A stretch of 5,090 nucleotides of DNA from Bacteroidales bacterium (GCA_028707745.1 JAQWAJ010000173.1:1-5090), one strand, 5' to 3'; shown: positions 1-5,090, counted from the first letter of the stretch. The notes: a model not told the origin generated them from the letters alone. Program-made: numbers and translations.

Positions 1-26
1 AGGCGCCGGAGCAGGTTAAAATACAA

Positions 27-54
27 GGCAGAAGGCAGAAGGCAGAAGGCAGAA
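27..54. repeat. 7-bp tandem repeat, GGCAGAA x4
   Basis: Four perfect, contiguous copies of the heptamer GGCAGAA occupy 27-54. After a 6-nt break, a related 7-bp periodicity continues at 61-81 (AAGAAGG, AAGAAGG, AAAAAGG), so the whole 27-81 stretch looks like a decayed heptamer array. Similar heptanucleotide intergenic repeats are known in other bacteria, for example the short tandemly repeated sequences of cyanobacteria. No coding function is likely. The repeat lies about 150 bp upstream of the sigma-factor gene. Confidence 0.9.
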
Positions 55-123
55 GTTGGGAAGAAGGAAGAAGGAAAAAGGATAAGGGAGGGTGGAGCTA
101 TGATCCGGCTGACCGGGGAGGGG
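55..123. other. Purine-rich non-coding tract
   Basis: The + strand is strongly biased to A and G, especially at 58-98, with G-runs at 85-93 and 115-123. It continues from the heptamer array and contains no plausible gene. Reverse-strand reading frames through it give only low-complexity Phe/Leu/Pro-rich peptide, as expected from repeat DNA. Confidence 0.5.
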
Positions 124-142
124 TACTGAAGATCCGGACCGG
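102..142. repeat. Imperfect direct repeat, GATCCGG...GACCGG
   Basis: GATCCGG-CT-GACCGG at 102-116 is repeated as GATCCGGACCGG at 131-142, so both copies carry the same two half-motifs with slightly different internal spacing. The repeat sits just upstream of the possible sigma-gene promoter. It could be an operator or chance GC-rich sequence; nothing else in the window tests this. Confidence 0.3.
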
Positions 143-145
143 TGT

Positions 146-177
146 TTTGCCGACCCATGAAGAAACCAGTATAACTG
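146..177 (+). promoter_or_regulatory. Possible weak housekeeping promoter of the sigma gene
   Basis: A TTTG at 146-149 is followed after 20 nt by TATAACTG at 170-177. Bacteroidetes primary-sigma promoters have TTTG near -33 and TAnnTTTG near -7, so the first box and the spacing fit, but the second box matches only partly. It would place transcription start roughly 20 nt before the translation start. Assigned by inspection only. Confidence 0.25.
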
Positions 178-202
178 TATTTTAATAACCTGAACTGACC
201 TG

Positions 203-787
203 TTGGTGCCAGACCTGAAAACAGAAAGCAAGACTATTACCATTGGTGACCTGGCTGATTTTGAAAAGCTGTTTAAAGCGAATTACAGTCAGTTGTGTTC
301 CTATGCCCATCTGTTTCTGAATGACCGGGATGCCGCAGAAGACGTGGTTCAGGACGTATTTTTCAAACTCTGGAAAAACCGGGACGAGCTCTCGGTTAAC
401 ACCACCCTCAAATCATACCTGTTTCGGGCCGTGCGTAATGGTTGCATGAATGTCATTGAGCATACCTCAGTAAGAGATGCCTATAAGGTTGTAAATGAGG
501 AGGATATAAAATACAGTGAGGCCAAAGAGATAGATGAGGCAGTGGTTTCGGAGCTGGAGCAACGGATCAGGGAGACCATAGATCTTCTCCCGGCTGAGCG
601 ACGCAAAATATTTATGATGAGCCGTTTCGACGGGTTGAAATACCGGGAGATCGCCGATAAACTGGGCACCTCGGTTAAAACAGTGGAAAACCAAATGTAT
701 CAGGCGCTTAAATTCCTCCGCGAACAACTGGTGGATTACCTGCCATTGATCCTGATGATATTTACAGGATTGTTCAGGGATGAATAG
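203..787 (+). CDS. ECF-type RNA polymerase sigma factor (Bacteroidetes FecI/RpoE-like)
   Basis: This protein of 194 residues is an extracytoplasmic-function sigma factor, which directs RNA polymerase to a small set of promoters when released by its anti-sigma factor. Sigma region 2 spans about residues 20-88, with the DAAEDVVQDVFFKLW segment at 43-57. Region 4 spans about 115-176, with LPAERRKIFMMSRFDG at 129-144 and the helix-turn-helix YREIADKLGTSVKTVENQM at 147-165. A hydrophobic tail (YLPLILMIFTGLF, 179-191) is common in this Bacteroidetes family. The start is not ATG: an in-frame TGA at 191-193 closes the frame upstream, leaving TTG 203, GTG 206 or CTG 200, and the first in-frame ATG is residue 82, inside region 2. 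No clear ribosome binding site is visible. The anti-sigma gene follows 63 bp downstream, so this is a typical sigma/anti-sigma pair. The family is secure; the regulon is unknown. Confidence 0.95.
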   Translation: MVPDLKTESKTITIGDLADFEKLFKANYSQLCSYAHLFLNDRDAAEDVVQDVFFKLWKNRDELSVNTTLKSYLFRAVRNGCMNVIEHTSVRDAYKVVNEEDIKYSEAKEIDEAVVSELEQRIRETIDLLPAERRKIFMMSRFDGLKYREIADKLGTSVKTVENQMYQALKFLREQLVDYLPLILMIFTGLFRDE

Positions 788-832
788 AAACTTTTTGACG
801 AACAGGTTTAGTGATAGCCGGTTTTAAGCTGT

Positions 833-850
833 CATACCGATAGACGTAAT
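833..850 (+). promoter_or_regulatory. Shared 18-bp motif, copy 1 (directly before anti-sigma gene)
   Basis: CATACCGATAGACGTAAT ends one base before the anti-sigma start codon. It matches 16 of 18 positions with the copy at 3727-3744 in front of the lipoprotein gene. Such conservation between two unrelated non-coding sites suggests a binding site, perhaps recognised by the adjacent sigma factor. A promoter role here is awkward because transcripts would start at or inside the coding region, and no GTC-type -10 element is seen at the expected distance. It may be a degenerate site or an operator. Confidence 0.4.
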
Positions 851-1879
851 ATGAAAAAGGAACCGAACGATATCGATCAAAGATTGCTGGTGCTGTATCT
901 CCTCGATGAGATATCGCAGCCGGGCCGCCGCGAGGTAGAGGCCTGGATGGCATCATCGGAGGAGAACCGGGTCCTTTTTGAAGATTTGCGAAAAGTTTGG
1001 GAAGAGACCGGGAAGATCGACCCGGCAGCTGTTGAATTTGATGCTCATTTGGCCTGGGAGCGAATGGCTGATAGAATCAAAACAGACGACAACCATGGCC
1101 GATACAACTTGCAGACCGGTAGAATCAGGGTGTTCATGCTGATTGCCGCGGTGCTGGTACTGGGGGCTGTATCCGTTGTGTTTACGCGCTATTTGAAAAA
1201 CCGGCAGGAACCGGGATCTGTCGTTTTTGAAAGCTATGTGGAAGTTATGCAGGATACGTTGTCAGATGGCTCTGCTGTTGTTTTGAATACCGAAACCCGG
1301 CTGACTGTTCCTGAAAGTTTTGCTCAAACCGACCGGAAAGTGAAGCTCCGGGGAGAAGCCTTTTTTGAGGTCACGCACGATGCTGCAAGGCCTTTCATCA
1401 TCGATGCCGGAGCCGGCCGGATCAAGGTGCTGGGTACCTCATTTCAGGTAAAAGCCTATCCGGGTTCTGATCTGGAGGTTTATGTGGAAAGCGGGCGGGT
1501 TGAATTATCTGCGGTGGATAGTTCGGGAGGAATATCTTCATCAGTGGTTCTGAAAGCCGGTGAGAGAGGGCGTATCCGTATCGGGTCACAGAAGATTTCC
1601 ACCCCTGAGGAGATCGGCGCGGATGAACTGTACTGGGCCAATAAAAAACTAATTTTCCAGGAGACCCGGCTCTCGGTGGTGTTCGATCTGCTCCGGAAGC
1701 ACTATCATGCCGATATCGAGGTTCGGGATTCGACCATTTCAAACTGTTTGCTTTCAGCGGTATTTACCAACGAGCCGATCGACCAGATTCTGGAGGTTGT
1801 AGCGGCTTCCTTCGATCTGAAACTGAGCCAGGCCGATGACCGGTTCATTTTGAACGGAAAGGGGTGCGGCAATGAATAG
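851..1879 (+). CDS. FecR-like transmembrane anti-sigma factor
   Basis: This protein of 342 residues should hold the neighbouring sigma factor inactive at the inner membrane and relay a signal from the periplasm. The cytoplasmic N-terminal part (1-93) has the short helical anti-sigma region with the RLLVLYLLDEIS segment at 11-22. A single membrane helix covers about 94-111. The periplasmic FecR domain covers about 130-225 and includes LSDGSAVVLNTETRL (137-151), LRGEAFFEVTHD (166-177), RPFIIDAGAGRIKVLGTSFQV (180-200, read as two blocks) and VESGRVEL (212-219). A C-terminal DUF4974-type domain (about 265-335) has an STN-like fold in related proteins and is the expected contact with the partner STN domain. 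Length and domain order are normal for Bacteroidetes. The ATG at 851 is the natural start. The last 8 nt overlap the next gene, which implies translational coupling and joint expression. Confidence 0.95.
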   Translation: MKKEPNDIDQRLLVLYLLDEISQPGRREVEAWMASSEENRVLFEDLRKVWEETGKIDPAAVEFDAHLAWERMADRIKTDDNHGRYNLQTGRIRVFMLIAAVLVLGAVSVVFTRYLKNRQEPGSVVFESYVEVMQDTLSDGSAVVLNTETRLTVPESFAQTDRKVKLRGEAFFEVTHDAARPFIIDAGAGRIKVLGTSFQVKAYPGSDLEVYVESGRVELSAVDSSGGISSSVVLKAGERGRIRIGSQKISTPEEIGADELYWANKKLIFQETRLSVVFDLLRKHYHADIEVRDSTISNCLLSAVFTNEPIDQILEVVAASFDLKLSQADDRFILNGKGCGNE

Positions 1880-3710
1880 AATCCATACTCGTGTCATACT
1901 GACGATCCTGATGATGTTTACGTTGGTGCCTGTTGTTGCCCAGACGAATCATCTCGATCAGAAGATTACCATTAGTCTTCATCAGGTTAAACTGAAAAAT
2001 GCGCTTCCGAAAATCGCTGAAGCCGGCGGATTCCAGTTTTCATACAATTCAGAGATCATCCCGGGCGATAGTCTGGTTTCGGTTAGCGCCAGCAATCTGT
2101 CAGTGAAAAAAATACTCCGGGATCTTGTAGGTTCGGATATCCGTTATAAAGTTTTAGGCAATCACATCATTTTGCTGAGCGATATTCCAAACCGGAATGT
2201 CGCTAAGATGGACCACAATCCTGAATACACCATCACCGGGTATATCTATGATGCCCAAACGGGCGAGGTTCTTTCATCGGCCAGCATTTATGAAGTGGAG
2301 GGAATGTTTGTTTCGGCAACGGATTCCAGAGGATATTATGCGCTGACTGTTCCGGGCGAGCGGGAAAAACAGGTGCTGAGTTACAGCAAAGCGGGGTACG
2401 CCGATACGCTTATCGTTGTTAAACCGAAGGAGCAGGCGACCCTGAACATTTATCTATCGCCGAAAACCAGAAAATCATCGGCCTATCAGATCGCTGAGCT
2501 GCCATCGGCGCAGGTCAATGACAGAAAACTGGTTGCGGCTCTGGTGCCGTCAAAAACCAGAGTGGCAGCAGAGAATATCCCGGTAATCGAAAAACGATGG
2601 GCTCAGCTGTCGTTTCTTCCGTTTATCGGGAGTAACCGGTTTGTATCGGGATTGATTACCAATCACTTGTCGATGAATATGATAGCCGGATATTCAGGTG
2701 GGGTCCGGGGACTGGAGATGGGCGGATTTCTGAATGTTGACAAAAATGAGATGTATGGATTGCAGCTGTCGGGATTTGGCAATATCGTGGGGAAAAACAG
2801 CAGGGGAGTGCAGCTGTCGGGGTTTTTCAACGTGGATGCCGGCTCGTTCAGCGGCCTGCAGGCGTCGGGATTCAGCAATGTGGTGACTGACACGATATTC
2901 GGGATCCAGCTGGCCGGGTTCAGCAATATCCTCCGCGGCAGGATGTGTGGCACCCAGGTATCGGGATTCAGCAATTTTACGAGTCAGAATGTCGACGGTA
3001 TACAGGCATCCGGGTTTGCGAACATTGCCGTTAAGGACGTAAAAGTCGCGCAGCTTAGCGGATTCGGCAACTATAGCAGAAATGTCGGCGGACTGCAGTC
3101 GGCAGGGGTATTAAACATTGCATCGGGCACGGTAACCGGCATTCAGGCTTCAGGACTGATCAATTATGCCACCGAGGTAAAGGGCCTCCAATTATCGGTG
3201 TTCAACATTGCCGATACGGTCAGTGCCGGGGCGCCGATCGGAATTCTGAGTTTCGTTTTGAAAGGGTATAATACGATTGAGGTTAACTCAAATGAACTTT
3301 TGCCCCTGAACCTAAGCATCAAAACCGGCACCCGAGGTTTTTACAATATTTTCACAGCCGGGTTACAGAAAGATTTCCTTTCGGTCGGGTACGGGTTTGG
3401 TTCCCAGTTCCGGATGGCCAAAAAGCTTACTTTCAGTATGGATCTGACTGCCAACTATTTGTCAGACAATCAGGATTTTATGGTGTCGCACGGAGGGCTT
3501 CTCCGCTTTTCCCCCACTTTCGACATCGAGTTGGCCAAACACTTCAAACTGGTTTTCGGGCCCACCCTGAACGCCTTTGCAGGGCTGGATCCTGTTGATG
3601 CCGGAACGTCAGATTTTCCATTCCTTTTTTCGCTACCGGTTAAAAACCTGACTGTTGCAGGCACTCCCGTCAGCATCCGGATCGGTGCCATGGCTGGTTT
3701 CAGGTTTTAA
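1872..3710 (+). CDS. STN and carboxypeptidase-regulatory-like protein with LA_2272-type surface repeats
   Basis: This exported protein of 612 residues is probably the outer-membrane partner of the anti-sigma factor encoded just before it. A signal peptide ends near residues 23-24 (PVVAQ). An STN domain follows at about 31-104, then a carboxypeptidase-regulatory-like beta-sandwich at about 119-197 (TGYIYDAQTGEVLSSASI, TDSRGYYAL, SKAGYAD). Residues 198-279 form a linker and lead-in. Eleven repeats of 15-16 residues run from 280 to 450, with consensus G-[LIV]-Q-[LA]-S-G-F-x-N-[IV]. The rest (451-612) is rich in alternating polar/hydrophobic strands and ends in GFRF; a terminal aromatic residue is typical of outer-membrane beta-barrels. 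STN domains normally sit on TonB-dependent transducers and touch FecR-type proteins, but I see no plug domain and no room for a 22-strand barrel. The start overlaps the anti-sigma gene by 8 nt. The signal-sensing role is inferred from context; ligand unknown. Confidence 0.88.
   Translation: MNRIHTRVILTILMMFTLVPVVAQTNHLDQKITISLHQVKLKNALPKIAEAGGFQFSYNSEIIPGDSLVSVSASNLSVKKILRDLVGSDIRYKVLGNHIILLSDIPNRNVAKMDHNPEYTITGYIYDAQTGEVLSSASIYEVEGMFVSATDSRGYYALTVPGEREKQVLSYSKAGYADTLIVVKPKEQATLNIYLSPKTRKSSAYQIAELPSAQVNDRKLVAALVPSKTRVAAENIPVIEKRWAQLSFLPFIGSNRFVSGLITNHLSMNMIAGYSGGVRGLEMGGFLNVDKNEMYGLQLSGFGNIVGKNSRGVQLSGFFNVDAGSFSGLQASGFSNVVTDTIFGIQLAGFSNILRGRMCGTQVSGFSNFTSQNVDGIQASGFANIAVKDVKVAQLSGFGNYSRNVGGLQSAGVLNIASGTVTGIQASGLINYATEVKGLQLSVFNIADTVSAGAPIGILSFVLKGYNTIEVNSNELLPLNLSIKTGTRGFYNIFTAGLQKDFLSVGYGFGSQFRMAKKLTFSMDLTANYLSDNQDFMVSHGGLLRFSPTFDIELAKHFKLVFGPTLNAFAGLDPVDAGTSDFPFLFSLPVKNLTVAGTPVSIRIGAMAGFRF
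2709..3221 (+). repeat. Coding repeat array: 11 units of 15-16 codons (GLQLSGFxN type)
   Basis: Repeat units begin at residues 280, 296, 312, 328, 344, 360, 376, 392, 407, 423 and 438 of the STN-domain protein. Spacing is exactly 16 residues for most units and 15 for the eighth and tenth; the last is partial. Typical units are GLQLSGFGNIVGKNSR and GIQLAGFSNILRGRMC. The regular Gly, Gln, Gly-Phe and Asn positions suggest a stacked beta structure at the cell surface; this fold is inferred. The units differ widely in DNA sequence, so the array is old and conserved at protein level, not a recent expansion. Confidence 0.92.
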
Positions 3711-3725
3711 TCCAAAATTTTTTTT
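3711..3725 (+). terminator. Possible weak terminator after the STN-protein gene
   Basis: A run of eight T residues at 3718-3725 begins 8 nt after the stop codon. The only hairpin before it is an AT-rich pairing of TTTT (3705-3708) with AAAA (3714-3717) across a 5-nt loop, extended by G-T wobbles. That is weak for an intrinsic terminator, so read-through into the lipoprotein gene is plausible. Confidence 0.3.
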
Positions 3726-3726
3726 C

Positions 3727-3764
3727 CATACCGATAGGGGTAATTGTAAGGATGCCTGTCATCC
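3727..3764 (+). promoter_or_regulatory. Candidate ECF-type promoter for the lipoprotein gene (motif copy 2)
   Basis: CATACCGATAGGGGTAAT at 3727-3744 matches the site before the anti-sigma gene at 16 of 18 positions. GGGGTAA (3737-3743) could be a -35 element and TGTCAT (3757-3762) a -10 element. ECF sigma factors usually read an A-rich or GGAAC-like -35 and a GTC-containing -10 at about this distance, so the arrangement is plausible for the sigma factor encoded at 203-787. Transcription would then start about 35 nt before the lipoprotein start codon. No experimental support is available from sequence alone. Confidence 0.4.
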
Positions 3765-3767
3765 TTA
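3747..3767 (+). promoter_or_regulatory. 8-bp perfect hairpin upstream of the lipoprotein gene
   Basis: TAAGGATG (3747-3754) and CATCCTTA (3760-3767) form a perfect inverted repeat around the 5-nt loop CCTGT. Outer G-T and T-G pairs could lengthen the stem. It has no following T-run, so it does not look like an intrinsic terminator. It covers the possible -10 element, which fits an operator for a dimeric regulator, or it could act as an RNA structure at the start of the transcript. Confidence 0.45.
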
Positions 3768-3806
3768 TGAAAACTCTTTAATCAAAATCAAAATTAGCAA
3801 CCGATT

Positions 3807-4538
3807 ATGAAAACGACATGGTGGAAAACAGGGATCGCCGTAGCAGTGATCCTTACGATGGCTCTTGTTTCGTGTGAGGATTATATTGTGGGCATCTGCG
3901 GGCAGGGTGAAATCGTTGAAGAGACTGTTTATATCGATGATATCGACGGTTTTGTGTCAACCATTTCTGCAGATATTTATCTCACCCAGGGCGACAGGCA
4001 GGAAGTGACTATCAAGGCGCAGCAGAACATTATCGACAATATCGAGCTTGACCGGATAGACGATGGCATCTGGACAATCCGGTACGACCGTATGGTTACC
4101 CATTCAAAACCCGTCAGGATTTACATCACAGTACCCAATCTTACCCGCGCAGCGGTTAGTGGCAGTGGTTCCGTTGAAGGGCAAACCCCGTTTAAAAATC
4201 TCGACCGGCTGAAACTTCTGGTTTCCGGTTCCGGAAGCATTGACTTAGATGCCGAATGTGAATCCATGGATGCTTTAATCTCAGGTTCCGGGAATATGCA
4301 TATAACAGGTACCGCAGAAGATTTGGACCTGGTGGTATCGGGGTCGGGTGATTTCGGGGCATCCGGGTTGGTAACAAAGAGCTCTGAAATAACTATTTCG
4401 GGATCAGGTAATGCCCGCATCACAGCCGAAGAATTTCTGCGGGTGCTCATATCCGGCAGTGGAGATGTTTATTACCTGGGAGATCCCGACCTCGACGTAC
4501 ATGTATCCGGTTCCGGCAATGTCCTCCGCATCCGCTAA
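3807..4538 (+). CDS. DUF2807 ('head GIN' domain) lipoprotein
   Basis: This protein of 243 residues has a lipoprotein signal peptide with lipobox LVSC, giving lipidation at Cys23; the following Glu-Asp is compatible with surface export signals known in Bacteroidetes, though short. The mature part matches the DUF2807 family (head GIN domain), described as a putative adhesin-like beta-helix. SGSG motifs recur at residues 118, 140, 159, 178, 198, 216 and 234, each preceded by Val or Ile, with 18-22 residue spacing, as expected for rungs of a right-handed or similar parallel beta-helix. The N-terminal part (about 40-110) has the usual strands, including VSTISADIYLTQGD (50-63). Function is not established for the family. 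It starts 96 bp after the STN-protein gene, behind the candidate promoter, and is followed by a G-free repeat leader to a surface-repeat gene, so the two probably share a transcript. No clear ribosome binding site is seen; the leader is A-rich. Confidence 0.9.
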   Translation: MKTTWWKTGIAVAVILTMALVSCEDYIVGICGQGEIVEETVYIDDIDGFVSTISADIYLTQGDRQEVTIKAQQNIIDNIELDRIDDGIWTIRYDRMVTHSKPVRIYITVPNLTRAAVSGSGSVEGQTPFKNLDRLKLLVSGSGSIDLDAECESMDALISGSGNMHITGTAEDLDLVVSGSGDFGASGLVTKSSEITISGSGNARITAEEFLRVLISGSGDVYYLGDPDLDVHVSGSGNVLRIR

Positions 4539-4539
4539 C

Positions 4540-4638
4540 CAACAATTACAACAATTACAACAACTACAACAACTACAACAATTACAACAACTACAACAAT
4601 TACAACAATCACAACAACCACAACAACCACAACAACCA
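4540..4638 (+). repeat. 9-bp tandem repeat CAACAAYYA x11, forming the leader of the next gene
   Basis: Eleven contiguous 9-bp units lie between the lipoprotein stop codon and the next start codon. The two variable bases read, in order, TT, TT, CT, CT, TT, CT, TT, TC, CC, CC, CC. A twelfth partial copy (CAACAATGA, 4639-4647) contains the ATG of the next gene. From 4539 to 4643 the + strand contains no G at all, so an RNA leader would be almost without structure. The octamer ACAATTAC occurs four times (4542, 4551, 4578, 4596). The three identical CC units at the 3' end suggest recent copy-number change. A translational role is inferred. Confidence 0.93.
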
Positions 4639-4643
4639 CAACA

Positions 4644-5090
4644 ATGAAAGCCTCTTTAATAACAATCACTCTCTGCCTTTTGCTGGCTTCAGCCGCACCC
4701 TTGCATGCCCAGGACTCCACCCGCATCAGCCCTTTACATATCAGTATCATCACTCCTTTGGGAACCAATGGAATGCAGTCGTGGAATACCACAAACATCA
4801 TCTCGGTAAACCTTTTTGCCGGGTATTCAGGCGGACTGAAGGGCATCGAGTTCGGCGGTTTTGCCAATGCACTGAAAGGCGACATGAACGGGATCCAGGT
4901 GGCCGGGTTCTGCAACAATACCTTAGGCAGGGCCAACGGGCTGGAAATCGCCGGATTCTGGAATTTTAACAAAGGCAAGATCAATGGTCTGCAATTGTCG
5001 GGGTTTGCCAACGCCGCCCTGGATACGGTGAACGGTTTCCAGGGAGCCGGTTTTGTGAACTATGCGAACGGTTCGACCAACGGACAGGCC
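4644..5090 (+). CDS. Exported LA_2272-type surface-repeat protein, 5' part only
   Basis: The reading frame is open from ATG 4644 to the window end (149 codons, no stop reached), so the gene is partial. The first 22-23 residues form a signal peptide with a hydrophobic core (LITITLCLLLASAAPL) and a likely cut near HAQ. After a lead-in with SIITPLGTNG and NLFAGYSGG, repeats of exactly 16 residues start at residue 67: GIEFGGFANALKGDMN, GIQVAGFCNNTLGRAN, GLEIAGFWNFNKGKIN, GLQLSGFANAALDTVN and GFQGAGFVNYANGSTN, with a sixth beginning at the edge. This matches the lead-in and repeats of the STN-domain protein upstream, so the two are paralogous in this region, but this one lacks the STN and carboxypeptidase-like domains. 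The start is supported by the signal peptide directly behind it. It is preceded by the G-free 9-bp array. Role is unknown; an outer-membrane or surface location is likely. Confidence 0.88.
   Translation, partial: MKASLITITLCLLLASAAPLHAQDSTRISPLHISIITPLGTNGMQSWNTTNIISVNLFAGYSGGLKGIEFGGFANALKGDMNGIQVAGFCNNTLGRANGLEIAGFWNFNKGKINGLQLSGFANAALDTVNGFQGAGFVNYANGSTNGQA

Noticed and set aside
16..243. Reverse-strand small ORF upstream of the sigma gene
   Set aside because: It consists mainly of the complement of the heptamer and purine-rich repeats, has no recognisable domain and overlaps the sigma-gene start.
2663..2974. Reverse-strand frame with repeated LNPD motifs
   Set aside because: The apparent repeats mirror the 16-codon repeats of the real forward gene.
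203..3710. Polysaccharide-utilisation or iron-uptake locus
   Set aside because: Sigma/anti-sigma pairs often accompany SusC/SusD or siderophore receptors, but no TonB-dependent receptor, SusD-like protein or enzyme is present in the window.
3747..3767. Intrinsic terminator for the STN-protein gene
   Set aside because: The hairpin is good but has no T-run after it; the T-run at 3718-3725 lies before it.
4540..4638. CRISPR array
   Set aside because: The units are 9 bp and contiguous, with no spacers, and no cas genes are present.
4411..4647. Forward frame encoding a Gln-rich (QQL/QQP) peptide
   Set aside because: It overlaps the lipoprotein gene in another frame and its Gln-rich part is only the 9-bp array read in one of three open frames. 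The array has no stop in any forward frame, so openness is not evidence of coding.
4535..5011. Reverse-strand frame with a poly-Val/Ile tail
   Set aside because: It is antisense to the clear signal-peptide and repeat protein starting at 4644. The poly-Val part is the complement of the array.
1..5090. Mobile element or insertion sequence boundaries
   Set aside because: No transposase, integrase, terminal inverted repeats, tRNA or target-site duplication could be seen.

Overview
The window looks like chromosomal DNA from a member of the Bacteroidota. The evidence is the Bacteroidetes-type ECF sigma factor with a hydrophobic C-terminal tail, a FecR-like anti-sigma factor with the extra C-terminal domain typical of this phylum, STN and carboxypeptidase-regulatory-like domains on an exported protein, a DUF2807 ('head GIN') lipoprotein, and a lack of clear Shine-Dalgarno sequences. 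The order cannot be fixed from this sequence. All five genes lie on the + strand.

Layout. Positions 1-202 are non-coding and hold a 7-bp tandem repeat (GGCAGAA x4), a purine-rich tract and a possible weak promoter. An ECF sigma factor (203-787, non-ATG start) is followed after 63 bp by a FecR-like anti-sigma factor (851-1879). The anti-sigma gene overlaps by 8 nt an exported protein (1872-3710) with an STN domain, a carboxypeptidase-regulatory-like domain, eleven repeats of about 16 residues and a C-terminal putative outer-membrane beta domain. A 96-bp gap (3711-3806) carries a T-run, a near-copy of an 18-bp motif also found just before the anti-sigma gene, and a perfect 8-bp hairpin. A DUF2807 lipoprotein follows (3807-4538). 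A 105-nt gap with no G on the + strand, made of 9-bp CAACAAYYA repeats, leads into a second repeat-type surface protein (4644 onward), which is cut off by the window end.

How the parts may work together. The first three genes resemble a cell-surface signalling cassette: sigma factor, membrane anti-sigma factor and an outer-membrane STN protein. In classical systems the STN domain belongs to a TonB-dependent transducer. Here no plug domain or large TonB-dependent barrel is visible, and the place is taken by a repeat/beta domain related to the last gene. The shared motif before the anti-sigma gene and before the lipoprotein gene suggests that the lipoprotein/surface-protein pair is a target of the sigma factor; this is inference. 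The most unusual DNA feature is the G-free 9-bp array, which forms the entire leader of the last gene and resembles known unstructured CAA-type translation-enhancing leaders.
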